Shown here: positions 8,246 to 17,873 of the stretch, one piece after another | Position numbering within the stretch: the first letter of the stretch is position 1 | Layout of the letters: every line of letters begins with the position of its first letter | Assembly: GCA_039995105.1 (NCBI GenBank) | Contig: CP146203.1 | Location: 2,604,001 to 2,668,000, forward strand | Origin: Jonesiaceae bacterium BS-20 | GTDB taxonomy: Bacteria; Actinomycetota; Actinomycetes; Actinomycetales; Cellulomonadaceae | Length of the DNA: 64,000 nucleotides | Direction of reading: 5' to 3' | Notes under the pieces: model-generated | Told to the model about the DNA's origin: nothing | The model's database searches: none | The model's input: only the letters and a program-made list of their open reading frames with translations | Program-made: the position numbers and the translations under genes

Positions 8246-9883
8246 TCAGTTGCGACCACGCTGTGCCCGGTACTGAGCAATCAGGGCGTTGGTTGAGGAA
8301 TCCGCGGTGTACTCGGGAGTTCCTTCACTCGCCAACATTGGCTCGAACTGGAGGGCCATGGCCTTACCAAGTTCCACACCCCACTGGTCAAACGCGTTGA
8401 TGCCCCAGATAGTGGCCTGGGTGAACGTGATGTGCTCATACAACGCAACCAACTGACCAAGAACCGACGGGGTCAGCTTGTCCGCAAGGATCGAGTTCGA
8501 TGGACGGTTACCCGGCATGACCTTGTGGTTCACGATTGTTTCCGGGGTGCCCTCGGCACGAACCTCGTCAGCGGTCTTACCAAATGCGAGCGCAGCGGAC
8601 TGGGCAAAGTAGTTAGACATGAACAGATCATGCATCTCGCCCAGGTCATGGTTTGGCTGGGAGAACCCAATAAAGTCCGCCGGGGTCACCTTGGTGCCCT
8701 GGTGTAGCAGCTGGTAGAACGCGTGCTGACCGTTGGTGCCCGGCTCACCCCAGAAGATCTCACCGGTCTGGGTGGTCACCGGGGTGCCGTCAATGTGCAC
8801 GGACTTACCGTTGGACTCCATGGTCAACTGTTGCAAGTAAGCGGGGAAGCGCACCAGGTACTGGCTGTATGGCAGTACGGCACGTGAACCGGTGCCAAAG
8901 AAGTTGTTGTACCAAACGTTGAGCAGACCCATGAGGGCCGGGACGTTGTTCTCAAGTTCGGTTGTGCGGAAGTGCTCATCCATGGTGTGGAAACCGGACA
9001 GCATGTCACGGAAGTTTTGCTCGCCAATGGACAGCATGAGTGCAAGCCCAACCGCGGAGTCAAAGGAGTAACGGCCACCGACCCAGTCCCAAAAACCAAA
9101 CATGTTGGCGGCGTCAATACCAAACTCAGCAACCCGCTGCGCGTTAGTGGAAACAGCAACAAAGTGCTTGGCCACCGCGTCCTGGTCGCCGTTGTACGCC
9201 TCAAGCAGCCACGTGCGCGCCTGGCGGGCATTGGTCAGCGTCTCAGCGGTGCCAAAGGTCTTGGAAGCAACAATAAACAGGGTCGCCTCGAGGTCAAGGC
9301 CCTGCATCTTTTCGAAGACGTCGGTTGGGTCAATGTTGGAAACAAACTTGGCGGTGATACCGCGGTCAGCATAGTCGCGTAGTGCCTCATAGGCCATGAC
9401 CGGGCCCAGATCAGAGCCACCAATGCCGATGTTTACAATCGTGGTGATCTTCTTGCCGGAGTGACCGGTCCACTCACCCGAGCGCACTTTGTTAGCAAAT
9501 GCGGCCATGCGGTCAAGGACCTCATGGACGTCAGCTACGACGTCCTGACCGTCGACTACAAGTTTGGCGTCGCGTGGCAGGCGCAGTGCGGTGTGCAGCA
9601 CGGCGCGGTCCTCGGTCGTGTTGATGTGCTCGCCCGCGTACATGGCGGCAATCTTGCCCTCGAGGTCCGCAGCCTTAGCCAAAGCAACCAGTTTGGAAAC
9701 GGTCTCCTGCGTCACCAAGTTCTTGGAGTAATCCAGCAACAGGTCACCGGCCTGGGCAGTAAAACGAGTCCCACGCTCTGTGTCGTTGGCGAACAGGGTG
9801 CGCAGGTCGGTTGCGCTCAACTGCTCGTACTCGGTGTTAAGGTCCTGCCAAGCTTGGTTGGCGGTGAGGTCATACGAGGACAC
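8246..9883 (-). CDS. pgi: glucose-6-phosphate isomerase
   Basis: A 545-residue phosphoglucose isomerase, the usual length for the long bacterial form. It interconverts glucose 6-phosphate and fructose 6-phosphate in the cytoplasm. Both family signatures are clear: [16 protein letters not shown] early in the sugar-phosphate domain, and [16 protein letters not shown] in the middle. The C-terminal [13 protein letters not shown] carries the catalytic lysine. The start is a GTG at 9883 with GAAAGG upstream, because the nearby ATG is out of frame. It lies upstream of nothing else on its strand, while the tetritol operon ends 214 bp away in the same direction. Confidence 0.97.
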   Translation of the reverse strand: MSSYDLTANQAWQDLNTEYEQLSATDLRTLFANDTERGTRFTAQAGDLLLDYSKNLVTQETVSKLVALAKAADLEGKIAAMYAGEHINTTEDRAVLHTALRLPRDAKLVVDGQDVVADVHEVLDRMAAFANKVRSGEWTGHSGKKITTIVNIGIGGSDLGPVMAYEALRDYADRGITAKFVSNIDPTDVFEKMQGLDLEATLFIVASKTFGTAETLTNARQARTWLLEAYNGDQDAVAKHFVAVSTNAQRVAEFGIDAANMFGFWDWVGGRYSFDSAVGLALMLSIGEQNFRDMLSGFHTMDEHFRTTELENNVPALMGLLNVWYNNFFGTGSRAVLPYSQYLVRFPAYLQQLTMESNGKSVHIDGTPVTTQTGEIFWGEPGTNGQHAFYQLLHQGTKVTPADFIGFSQPNHDLGEMHDLFMSNYFAQSAALAFGKTADEVRAEGTPETIVNHKVMPGNRPSNSILADKLTPSVLGQLVALYEHITFTQATIWGINAFDQWGVELGKAMALQFEPMLASEGTPEYTADSSTNALIAQYRAQRGRN

Positions 9884-10097
9884 AGTTCATGCCTTTCGGT
9901 TGGTGGCTACCGCCGGGAAAGCGCGGGCCCGTTCATCACGATCTTCTGCATTGACACTACTAGGGTATCCGCCAAACCCAGAAGTCAAAGGGCCTAGTGT
10001 ACGGGCGGTCAATTTGGCTTCACAAGAAGTTACCGACACAAACCCTGGGAGTAGCCTGGAGGCTGGGGCAGCTTAACCTGCCCGTTTGCGGCCCTTT

Positions 10098-10916
10098 CTA
10101 AACGCGCGGGCTAGTCAACCGCCGAGCCACCTGGACGTGAATACCCTTGTCCCGCAACCGGTTGATCTCGGTCGCACTGGTTGAGGCATCGACAATCACC
10201 GCGTCGAACGCGGACAGCGGCAGCATGGCGTGCAAGGCACGCTTTTCAAACTTTGTACCGTCCACCAAGAGGATCCGCTTACTCGCGGACTCAAACATCG
10301 CCCGCTTCACATCGACGGTCTCAAGGGTTTGGTGGAAGCAGATGTCATCAATGATTGCGGAAGTAGACATGATGAACAGGTCGGCCCGCAGTTCGCTGAT
10401 CTCCCGCACGGTCATGCGGCCCATGAACGAGCTGCACCAGTTGTGGTATTCCCCGCCCAATCCAACCGTGGTGATCCCTCGGGTGCCACGCAACTCATTC
10501 ATGATCGTCAGCGTATTGGTAATGATGGTCAGCGGTGTCTTGGTATGCAGGTGTGGCAGCACGTGCAAGGTCGTGGTGGAGTCATCGAGAAATATTGCTT
10601 GCCCGGGCTCAATGAAATTCAAGGCCTCATGAGCAATCGCCTCTTTTTCCCCTAATTGCCGGCTGGCCCGGTAAACATCGCTGGATTCAACAAGTGAGGT
10701 TGCAGCTGCGGTAGCAACGCCGCGGTCTTTACGTAGTAGTCCGCGGTCTTCCAACTCATCAAGGTCGCGGTGCACGGTCATGACGCTGACCCCAAACCGC
10801 TCCGCTAGGTCTTCAATTCGGACGGCCCCCTCAGACATGACCGCTTCACTGATCGCATGTTGTCTTGCCTGCTGGCGGCTAGCCCGTGACTGTACCTCAG
10901 GTCTCATGTTCACCAT
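10098..10916 (-). CDS. DeoR-family transcriptional regulator of the tetritol operon
   Basis: A 272-residue DeoR protein. The N-terminal helix-turn-helix is at about 29-60 (IEDLAERFGVSVMTVHRDLDEL, the family's near-invariant pattern). The sugar-phosphate-sensing DeoRC domain follows with its FLDDSTTTLHVL, TNTLTIMNEL, GLGGEYH and LVDGTKFEK motifs. It is the last gene of the minus-strand operon, 18 bp after the TIM-like isomerase. DeoR proteins usually repress sugar catabolism and are released by a phosphorylated intermediate, here perhaps a tetrulose phosphate. This is inference from position. Confidence 0.88.
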   Translation of the reverse strand: MVNMRPEVQSRASRQQARQHAISEAVMSEGAVRIEDLAERFGVSVMTVHRDLDELEDRGLLRKDRGVATAAATSLVESSDVYRASRQLGEKEAIAHEALNFIEPGQAIFLDDSTTTLHVLPHLHTKTPLTIITNTLTIMNELRGTRGITTVGLGGEYHNWCSSFMGRMTVREISELRADLFIMSTSAIIDDICFHQTLETVDVKRAMFESASKRILLVDGTKFEKRALHAMLPLSAFDAVIVDASTSATEINRLRDKGIHVQVARRLTSPRV

Positions 10917-10934
10917 CCTAAAGCCTCCAAAAAA

Positions 10935-11729
10935 CTATCGGATTTGTGCCGCTTCATCAATGATCTGCAGAAATGCCGCAGGATCATGGGCGAATCGACC
11001 CAAAAATAGTCCGTCAACGTCCGCCCCGAGTGTGGTCAACAACCCAGGTTTTGCGCTGCCACCATAGATCACGGCAGACTGCTCCAGCCCAAAGATCTGC
11101 GCCATCCTGGCACGGATACGGTTCACTACCGCAGTCACGTGCTCGGCTGGGGCTGGGGCTGGGGCCCCAATTGCCCATTCGGGCTCATAGGCCACAACCA
11201 GAGGTCTCAACTCATCTTGCGTAACTTCCGCAATGGCTGACTCTAGCTGCGCAATGCAGGTTTGTGCGGCGCTGTCCGCATCCTGTGCGGTCTGTTCACC
11301 CACACATAAGACCGGGGTCAGACCATTGCGGACGGCGGCTGCGAATTTGCGCCGCGTAATTGCTACATCCTCACCAAAGATTTTGCGCCGCTCGGCGTGC
11401 CCTACTTCAACGTAGGTGCTGCCCAACTCGGCTAGGTCTGCGCCACTGATCCCCCCGGTGTAGGCGCCTCTGTCCTCCCAAAACAAGTCTTGGGCGCCGA
11501 CTTGCATGGGGCTGCCCTCGAGCACCCGGGCTACTTGGTCAAGTGCGGGCAGGGACGGCAAAACAAATAGTTGCACTTGTCCCGAAAGCACCGCGGGGTG
11601 CTCAGCGACCGCTGCGGCCACCGTTTGCACCCAGGCCACACTGGTGGCAACGTCAAGGTACTGTTTGAAGCTCACCCCGAGTGTGACCGGCCGCCGGCCG
11701 GCCACCCCCGTGAGCTGTTGCGTGTCCAT
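10935..11729 (-). CDS. triose-phosphate-isomerase-like protein, probable L-erythrulose-1-phosphate isomerase
   Basis: A 264-residue TIM-barrel isomerase with the catalytic triad in place: Lys22 (GVSFKQY instead of the housekeeping GNWKMN), His111 (VGHAERR) and Glu182 (AYEPEWAIG), plus GGSAKP near the C terminus. The divergent N-terminal and phosphate-loop sequences separate it from glycolytic TpiA and match the paralogues (LerI/EryH) that isomerise L-erythrulose 1-phosphate to D-erythrulose 4-phosphate in erythritol and L-threitol breakdown. It follows the RpiB-like gene by two bases, with the DAK kinase upstream, so all phosphotetrulose steps are contiguous. The specific substrate is inferred from context. 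Confidence 0.85.
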   Translation of the reverse strand: MDTQQLTGVAGRRPVTLGVSFKQYLDVATSVAWVQTVAAAVAEHPAVLSGQVQLFVLPSLPALDQVARVLEGSPMQVGAQDLFWEDRGAYTGGISGADLAELGSTYVEVGHAERRKIFGEDVAITRRKFAAAVRNGLTPVLCVGEQTAQDADSAAQTCIAQLESAIAEVTQDELRPLVVAYEPEWAIGAPAPAPAEHVTAVVNRIRARMAQIFGLEQSAVIYGGSAKPGLLTTLGADVDGLFLGRFAHDPAAFLQIIDEAAQIR

Positions 11730-11731
11730 CT

Positions 11732-12205
11732 TTAGTCACAACTGCCGGTGTCTTCATACTTTCCAATGACGGCAACCTTTTGAGCGGAAGCTGAGCTCTG
11801 ATCGAACTCATAGCCCACCCATTCCCTTGCTAGGCGCCGGGCAAGTTCCAGCCCAATAACTCGCTGCCCAAAGGTCAACACCTGGGCATTATTGCTCAGA
11901 ATCGATCGCTCAACACTGAAACTGTCATGGGCGGTGACCGCGCGGATCCCCGGAACCTTGTTGGCCGCAATCGCAACCCCTAGACCCGTGCCGCACACCA
12001 ACAATGCCCGGTCAGCGTCCCCATCACGGACCTTCTCTGCGGCCGCAATCGCGATGGTTGGGTAGTCGGTTTGGCCCGCACTATCTACCCCAACATCAAT
12101 TACCTCGGCTACACGGGGGTCCTTTTCAAGGTCCGCCTTGAGTGCTTCTTTGTAGTCGTACCCGGCGCTGTCAGCACCGACCACAATTCGCAATTTCTTA
12201 GTCAT
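11732..12205 (-). CDS. RpiB/LacAB-family isomerase, probable D-erythrulose-4-phosphate isomerase
   Basis: A 157-residue member of the RpiB/LacAB family, counted from the ATG at 12205, which has AGGAG upstream; the frame is open a little further. The catalytic Cys71 in CGTGLG and the TAHDSF loop are conserved. The N-terminal motif normally reading D-H is D12-S13 here ([11 protein letters not shown]). In RpiB that His helps open the furanose ring, so its loss fits a substrate that cannot form a ring, such as D-erythrulose 4-phosphate. EryI-type isomerases convert this to D-erythrose 4-phosphate. The gene lies between the kinase and the TIM-like isomerase. Confidence 0.85.
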   Translation of the reverse strand: MTKKLRIVVGADSAGYDYKEALKADLEKDPRVAEVIDVGVDSAGQTDYPTIAIAAAEKVRDGDADRALLVCGTGLGVAIAANKVPGIRAVTAHDSFSVERSILSNNAQVLTFGQRVIGLELARRLAREWVGYEFDQSSASAQKVAVIGKYEDTGSCD

Positions 12206-12206
12206 T

Positions 12207-13955
12207 TCAGTTCTCCTTCTTGTCTGCATGCTGCTGCAGCACAGCAGCCGCCGTGGTCATGGCGAGCGCAAATGAGATCGCGCCCGGGTCTGGTGTGCCC
12301 ACACTGCTCTCGCTGTGTGTGCGGGCCCGGCCCAACTTTGGCAGCAGGTCCGCGGTTGCTTGGGCAGCTTCCGATGCCTGAATTGCGGCCTGCTCCCAGG
12401 CGAGTGCCAGCGGCACGTCTTGGGCTACGCGGCTGGTCAGCCCCGAAGTGAACGGCACAATCGCGTCCACCATGGTTTTGTCCCCAACTTCGGCTTTACC
12501 CATGGACTGCACCCGGTTTTGAGCAGCTTCAACCGCACGGGCATAGTCACTTGCTCTTGGTTTACCGGCGTCCCCTAAGACTTCACCGGCGGCCCGCAGT
12601 CCTGCTCCCCACAGCGCACCGGACGTACCCCCGGCTTTATCAGCCCAGGCATCGCCCGCGGTTGAGAGGGTGGTACCCACTCCGGCCCCGGCCGCAGCAG
12701 CGGCTTGTCCGGCCTGGGCAGCCGCAATCGCTCCGCGCTGCATGCCGATCCCGTGGTCACCGTCGCCAGCAATTGCGTCCAATCGGCCGAGTTCATCCGC
12801 CCGCTCGTCAATCATGTTGCTGATAGCGATCAGCACCGCGCTGGCGTGTTGGCCTGCGAGCGCGGAGTCGGGGGAGGCATCGGGAACTTGCTCCGCACCT
12901 GCAGCCTCGCTGCCCTGCATGGAAGTTTCCTGACTGCCCAAATCACTGATCGCGCCCTTGCGGTACGCGGGAGCGTACACGGGCGAGGCCCATGCGGCTT
13001 CGAGGTCCTCATCCAACCAGAACAGGGTTAGTGAGACCCCGGCCATTTCAAAACTGGTGGCAAATTCGCCCACCTCGGGTTCCACAATCGTGATGCCTTC
13101 AGCCTCAAGCAGACGCGCTACCGGGCCGTAAATGACAAAAAGTTCTTCCGACTTAATCGAGCCTAAGCCGTTCAAGATGACTGCAACTCGGGCGCCATCC
13201 GCAGACCCTATTCCAGCGGGGCGCTCCTTGAGCAGGTTCTCTACAAACAGGGCCGCAAGGTCATTGGCACTTGGAATATCAACCGTTTTGATACCCGGCT
13301 CGCCGTGAATTCCCATACCCACGGCCATTTTGCCGTCCGGAACGGTAAATAGGGGCTCGGTCGCACCGGGCAAAGTACATCCGGAAAACGCAACGCCAAG
13401 CGTGCGCGTGCGGTCATTGGCCTTGGCCGTGAACTCGACTACTTCGTCAAGGGACATGCCCTGCTCGGCTGCCCAGGCAGCCGCCCGGAATACCGCAAGG
13501 TCGCCGGCAACACCGCGGCGCTTGTGGGCTTCCTCGGGAGCAGCGCTATAAATGTCATCGGTCACTTGAACGGTTGCGCAAGGGATACCCTCCGCCAACA
13601 GCCGTTCCTGGGCCAGATCAAAGTTCAAAACATCGCCCGCGTAGTTACCGTAGGTCAGCAGCACACCGGCCTCGGTTGCCACGGACTTAGCTACGGAATA
13701 CACCTGCTGGGCGCTTGGAGAAGCAAACACGTTCCCCATTGCCGCGCCGTGTGCCAGCCCTGGTCCAACCAGACCGGCAAAGGCCGGGTAGTGACCGGAG
13801 CCGCCACCTACTACCACCGCAACCTGACCGGCAGGAGTCGCGCCCACCCGGGCTACTCCTCCGGGAACCGCGCGCACAAACTGTTTGTTCGCTGCGACAA
13901 ATCCCGCCGCTGATTCATCTGCAAACGACGCTGGGTCGTTCAGTACGTAGCTCAT
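12207..13955 (-). CDS. dihydroxyacetone-kinase-family protein (DhaK-DhaL fusion), probable erythrulose kinase
   Basis: A 582-residue ATP-dependent DAK-family kinase. The N-terminal DhaK-like half has the [10 protein letters not shown] motif and the substrate-linking His217 in GMGIHGEPG. After a linker comes a C-terminal DhaL half with the DGDHG nucleotide/Mg motif near residue 400. Fused single-chain enzymes of this kind include dihydroxyacetone kinases and the erythrulose kinases LerK and DerK. The start at 13955 is preferred because GGAAGA precedes it, while the ATG at 13967 lacks a site. Its place between a sugar transporter and two phosphotetrulose isomerases points to erythrulose rather than dihydroxyacetone. 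Confidence 0.87.
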   Translation of the reverse strand: MSYVLNDPASFADESAAGFVAANKQFVRAVPGGVARVGATPAGQVAVVVGGGSGHYPAFAGLVGPGLAHGAAMGNVFASPSAQQVYSVAKSVATEAGVLLTYGNYAGDVLNFDLAQERLLAEGIPCATVQVTDDIYSAAPEEAHKRRGVAGDLAVFRAAAWAAEQGMSLDEVVEFTAKANDRTRTLGVAFSGCTLPGATEPLFTVPDGKMAVGMGIHGEPGIKTVDIPSANDLAALFVENLLKERPAGIGSADGARVAVILNGLGSIKSEELFVIYGPVARLLEAEGITIVEPEVGEFATSFEMAGVSLTLFWLDEDLEAAWASPVYAPAYRKGAISDLGSQETSMQGSEAAGAEQVPDASPDSALAGQHASAVLIAISNMIDERADELGRLDAIAGDGDHGIGMQRGAIAAAQAGQAAAAAGAGVGTTLSTAGDAWADKAGGTSGALWGAGLRAAGEVLGDAGKPRASDYARAVEAAQNRVQSMGKAEVGDKTMVDAIVPFTSGLTSRVAQDVPLALAWEQAAIQASEAAQATADLLPKLGRARTHSESSVGTPDPGAISFALAMTTAAAVLQQHADKKEN

Positions 13956-13982
13956 TTTTTCTTCCATCGTCGAAGGTTTGGG

Positions 13983-14014
13983 GCGGGGGTAAGGCCCGTA
14001 GGCCTCACCCCCGC
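13983..14014 (-). other. intercistronic hairpin between transport and catabolic genes
   Basis: GCGGGGGT-A-AGGCC (13983-13996) pairs with GGCCT-C-ACCCCCGC (14001-14014) around a CGTA tetraloop with one A-C mismatch. It lies in the 125-bp gap between the binding-protein gene and the kinase gene. There is no U run after it on the transcribed strand, so it may act as a partial terminator or mRNA-stabilising stem that keeps the binding protein more abundant than the enzymes. Confidence 0.6.
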
Positions 14015-14080
14015 ATCTGTCAACCGGGGTTGCTAGGTCAAGCCGTTTGGCTGTCTTGCACGCGGGCTAGCTGTTTGCTA

Positions 14081-15097
14081 TCAGCCGGTGAAGGTGAACG
14101 GCGCGGTCATGCCATCGACGTTTTCCTTGGTGATCAAGATGCAGTCAAAGGACTGCTTTTCAACCTCAGGAACGGTTCCGTCAACGATGAACGCGTTAGC
14201 CATTTCCACGGCTTCCTTTGCAAATACTGCAACCGGCTGTAGCACGGTGTACGCCAGCTCGCCCGACTTCACTGCATCCACTGCGTCCGGTGATCCATCA
14301 AAGCCACCAACCACAATGCCCTCGAGTTTGCCCGCTTCCTTAAGGGCCGCAATCGCGCCAAGTGCCATTTCATCGTTACCTGAAATTACACCGGTGAGCG
14401 CAGGGTTGGACTGCAGTAGTGCCTGCATTTTGTCGTGGCCCTTGGTGCGGTCCCAGTCGGCTACTTCCTCGCCTACCTTGATCAAGTCAGGGTACTGGCT
14501 GATCACGGTGGTGAAACCGTTGGAGCGGGTCTGTGCGTTGTCGTCTGAGGGAGCCCCAAACAGTTCCACATAATCGCCCTTTTCGTCCATCTGGGCTACC
14601 CACTCCTGGGCGCCAACCGCAGCACCCTGAGCGTTGTTTGAAACCAGTTGAGCCTTAGCTAGGCCGGACTCGTTGATTTCCGCGTTCACCAGGAATACCG
14701 GAATACCGGCGGCGTCAGCCTTCTTCACAGCAGCGATGGATCCGTCAGCGTTAGCCGGGTCCAAAATAATAGCTACGGACTTGTTGGAAATTGCGGTGTC
14801 AATCAGGGTGTTCTCGGTGTTGGTGTCACCCTTGTGGGCGCCAACTACCGCTTCATACCCAAGTTCCTTTGCGGTTGCTGAGGCTACATCGCCTTCGGTC
14901 TTCCAGTACGGGTTGGATGGGTCGTTCACAATGATCGTGATCAAACCGCCGGCCTCACCGCCACCGGTTCCCTCCGTCTCACTTTCTGACGTGGTCGGCT
15001 TTGGTGTTTCTTTCCCACCATCGCTTGAGCACGCTCCGAGACCAAACATGAGGGCGCCCGCAGCAGCGAGGGCAATGAGTGTTTTCTTGCGCAACAT
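14081..15097 (-). CDS. sugar ABC transporter substrate-binding lipoprotein
   Basis: A 338-residue type-I periplasmic-binding-fold protein of the ribose/xylitol class (Peripla_BP_4). A signal peptide ends in the lipobox GLGAC with Cys23 as lipid anchor, followed by a Ser/Thr/Glu-rich linker. Motifs of the family are visible: NDPSNPYWKTEGD at the first strand, ILDPANADGSIAAV, and GVISGNDEMALGA. It delivers the substrate, probably a tetritol or similar short polyol, to the adjacent permease/ATPase pair. It is the fifth gene of the operon. Confidence 0.9.
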   Translation of the reverse strand: MLRKKTLIALAAAGALMFGLGACSSDGGKETPKPTTSESETEGTGGGEAGGLITIIVNDPSNPYWKTEGDVASATAKELGYEAVVGAHKGDTNTENTLIDTAISNKSVAIILDPANADGSIAAVKKADAAGIPVFLVNAEINESGLAKAQLVSNNAQGAAVGAQEWVAQMDEKGDYVELFGAPSDDNAQTRSNGFTTVISQYPDLIKVGEEVADWDRTKGHDKMQALLQSNPALTGVISGNDEMALGAIAALKEAGKLEGIVVGGFDGSPDAVDAVKSGELAYTVLQPVAVFAKEAVEMANAFIVDGTVPEVEKQSFDCILITKENVDGMTAPFTFTG

Positions 15098-15182
15098 GTC
15101 GCACTACCTTTCAAAGATTCTGACGGCTCGGGGCCTTTCCCGATGCCGGTCTTGCGTTGTTCCGTGAACTTCCAAGAGGTCA

Positions 15183-16322
15183 TTACTCGGTTGCTACGGC
15201 TTTGGCTTGCGCCGGTGAATCTGGTCCAGACCCTCCAATATTGGTTGCGGGACTCTGCGGGTTTGGAGGTGTTGCAGGCGTCGCTGCCGGCTTGGGGCGA
15301 CGTCCATACTCAAGTGTGTTGAGCATGACCGCTACCACGATCACACCTCCCATGAAGACCATCTGCCAGTAGGCAGACACTCCTACGATCACCAGACCAT
15401 CTGAGAGGAAACCAATGACAAAGGCACCAAGGAGGGTGCCTCGGATGGTTCCGCGCCCACCCATGAGGGAAGCTCCACCAATAACCACCGCGGCAATTGC
15501 GGTCAGTTCATAGGTGTTACCCGCTGTGGGGCTGGCACTGGTCAGTGTTGAGGCAAGGATCAGACCTGCCACTGCGGCACAGATGCCGGCAATGACATAG
15601 ACCCAGATTTTTACGGATCGTACGGGAACACCGGAGAGCTCCGATGCTCGCTCGTTACCACCCGAGGCGTAAAGCCAGCGACCAAACTTGGTCCGGCTTA
15701 GCACAAAGCCAAGGATGACAGCGATGATCGCCATGATCAGTACCCCGATTGGGATACCTAGGATGCGGTTGAAACCAAGCCAGTCAAACCCGGTGTTGCC
15801 CAGCTCTGGTTCACCCGCAAGGTTGTTTACGGTCAGACCGTTTGTCAGCAACAGTGCTGCACCACGGACTACGTAGAGCATGCCCAGGGTAGCTACAAAC
15901 GGAGCAACCTTGAACTTAGCTACCAAAATACCGTTGATGAGTCCTACAAGAGCCCCCACTCCGCAGGACAAAATGAGAACAACCGGAATGCTTGGGAAGA
16001 AGGTGAATCCGAAGATTTCAATGTTGACTCCCTTGATCAAGAATCCGGCCACAACGGCGGAGAAACCAAGCGTTGAACCGACCGAAAGGTCAATTCCACC
16101 GTTGAGGATCACGAGGAGCATTCCCATGCCAAGGATGGCGTAGATAGCTACGTGCGATGCCATGATCAGGAGGTTATCCACCGTCAGGAAGTTTGGTGAC
16201 AGTAGTGAGAACACCACGATGATTAAGATCAAGGCGAGGAAGGCGCGGCCTTCGATCAGAACTTTAGTAAGTGAAAATGGTTTCTTTTGCGGCTTCACAC
16301 CGTTGGTAATTGTCGTCGTCAT
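15183..16322 (-). CDS. sugar ABC transporter permease, RbsC family
   Basis: A 379-residue integral membrane protein with about ten hydrophobic segments. It has the RbsC-type signature NGGIDLSVGSTLGFSAVVAG and the conserved cytoplasmic GGNERASELSGVPVRSVKIWVY region that contacts the ATPase. The last 35 residues are a Pro/Ala-rich cytoplasmic tail not usual for the family. Order in the transcript is ATPase, permease, binding protein. One permease gene is enough because these systems use a homodimer. Confidence 0.92.
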   Translation of the reverse strand: MTTTITNGVKPQKKPFSLTKVLIEGRAFLALILIIVVFSLLSPNFLTVDNLLIMASHVAIYAILGMGMLLVILNGGIDLSVGSTLGFSAVVAGFLIKGVNIEIFGFTFFPSIPVVLILSCGVGALVGLINGILVAKFKVAPFVATLGMLYVVRGAALLLTNGLTVNNLAGEPELGNTGFDWLGFNRILGIPIGVLIMAIIAVILGFVLSRTKFGRWLYASGGNERASELSGVPVRSVKIWVYVIAGICAAVAGLILASTLTSASPTAGNTYELTAIAAVVIGGASLMGGRGTIRGTLLGAFVIGFLSDGLVIVGVSAYWQMVFMGGVIVVAVMLNTLEYGRRPKPAATPATPPNPQSPATNIGGSGPDSPAQAKAVATE

Positions 16323-16349
16323 AATCCGATCCGTTTCTTGGGCCTGTGA

Positions 16350-17873
16350 TCAGGCGGCGACGGCCTCACCGGAGGCTGCCATGATCATTTCCTTGGTCGC
16401 GTCTGGCCCAAATTCGGCGGCTACCCGCCCCCGGCTCAGAACGATAATGCGGTGCGCGATGCTCAGGCATTCGCCCACCTCGGAGGTCGAATACACGACC
16501 GTTAGGCCTTTGACCGCGCGGGCGGCCAGCAGGCGGAAGACTTCACCCTTTGCACCAACATCGATTCCACGGCTGGGTTCATCCAGCAGCATGACCTGCG
16601 GCCCCGTTGCCAAGACCTTGCCAATAACAACCTTTTGTTGGTTTCCACCGGACAACGATCCAATTGGCACGTCCGAGCCCGGGGTCTTCACGGTGACGTC
16701 TTCGATAAGTTCTTCTGCAAGGTCATGTTCCTTGCCACGCGACAAGAACCCGCGTACCAGCAGTTCCTTGAGGCTAGCTAGCGTAAGGTTGCGGCCCACC
16801 GACATGGTCTGGACCAGTCCGTCGCGTTGCCGGTCCTCCGGGACCAAACCAACCCCCATCTCAATGCGTTCCGCAATTGACTGGTGCGTCAGCGCATCAC
16901 CGTGCAGCACAATCTGCCCGGCAGCTACATCGCCACGGCCCGCAATCGCTTCAAGGAGCTCGGTGCGGCCGGAGCCCATGAGGCCATACAAGCAAACCAC
17001 TTCGCCTTGGCGCACGGTCAGGTCCAAGCCATCCACGATTGCGCGGTCGGCGTTCTCGGGGTCCATGACCTTGAGGCCTTGGACATCCAAAACTACGTCA
17101 CCAAACTCGTATCCGGTCGGTGGCTGACCAAGGTCAAAGTTGTCACCAACCATGTGCCGGACAATCCAGTCCAGGTCAATTTCTTCCCGGACGCCACGGG
17201 CCGTCATGGTACCGTCACGCAATACCACTGCGTGGTCGGTTACCACGAGGGCTTCTTCAAGGTGGTGGGAGATATAAACGATTGCTACTCCGCGGGCCTT
17301 GAGTTCCTCGATGATGCCGAACAAGACTTGTACCTCAGCCGCAGCGAGTGCGGATGTGGGCTCGTCCATGATGAGGATCCGGGAATCCACGGACAGCGCG
17401 CGGGCGATCTCAATAATCTGTTGCTGGCCAACTCGCAGGTCAGCTACCAACGTGTCTGGAGAAATCGGTAGTTGCATCTCATCCAGCAGGGCTTGGGTTT
17501 GCCGGGTCTGCTCAGCAAAGTCAACGCTGATCGCACCGCCAAGCTCGCGGCCCAAGAAAATGTTGTCCCGCACCGAGAGGTTTGGTGCCAGGCTCAACTC
17601 TTGGTGAATGATTGAGACACCGTGGGCGACGGCCTCAGAAGTTGAGTCAAAGTGGACCGGCTTGCCATCAAGGATGATCTGGCCGGAGGTAGGTTGCTCC
17701 ACACCCGACAAGATTTTCATCAGGGTGGACTTACCCGCACCGTTTTCACCAAACAGCGTGGTCACGGTGCCCTTACGGATTTCGAAGTTGACTCCCTTGA
17801 GGGCCCTGACTCCACCGTAGTTTTTTACAACATCGCGTGCTTCAAGGACAACGTCATCCGATTCGGAACTCAT
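16350..17873 (-). CDS. sugar ABC transporter ATP-binding protein, RbsA-type (two ATPase domains)
   Basis: A 507-residue protein with tandem ABC domains. The first has Walker A GENGAGKST and LRVGQQQ in place of the usual LSGGQ; the second has the degenerate P-loop GLMGSGRTELLE and LSGGNQQKVVIGK followed by MLLDEPSRGIDVG. All are typical of RbsA/AraG/MglA importers. The start is fixed at 17873 because this ATG overlaps the upstream stop (ATGA) and has GGAGGT just before it; a longer frame exists but would run back into the DUF2291 gene. Confidence 0.93.
   Translation of the reverse strand: MSSESDDVVLEARDVVKNYGGVRALKGVNFEIRKGTVTTLFGENGAGKSTLMKILSGVEQPTSGQIILDGKPVHFDSTSEAVAHGVSIIHQELSLAPNLSVRDNIFLGRELGGAISVDFAEQTRQTQALLDEMQLPISPDTLVADLRVGQQQIIEIARALSVDSRILIMDEPTSALAAAEVQVLFGIIEELKARGVAIVYISHHLEEALVVTDHAVVLRDGTMTARGVREEIDLDWIVRHMVGDNFDLGQPPTGYEFGDVVLDVQGLKVMDPENADRAIVDGLDLTVRQGEVVCLYGLMGSGRTELLEAIAGRGDVAAGQIVLHGDALTHQSIAERIEMGVGLVPEDRQRDGLVQTMSVGRNLTLASLKELLVRGFLSRGKEHDLAEELIEDVTVKTPGSDVPIGSLSGGNQQKVVIGKVLATGPQVMLLDEPSRGIDVGAKGEVFRLLAARAVKGLTVVYSTSEVGECLSIAHRIIVLSRGRVAAEFGPDATKEMIMAASGEAVAA

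Noticed and set aside
8246-9883. Large plus-strand open frames opposite pgi, and similar shadows opposite the ABC, DAK and DUF5107 genes
   Set aside because: They are shadow frames produced by codon bias of well-supported genes on the other strand.
10935-11729. Housekeeping glycolytic triose-phosphate isomerase
   Set aside because: The N-terminal Lys motif and phosphate loop differ from TpiA, and it lies in an operon with a polyol dehydrogenase, DAK kinase and RpiB-like isomerase rather than with gap and pgk.
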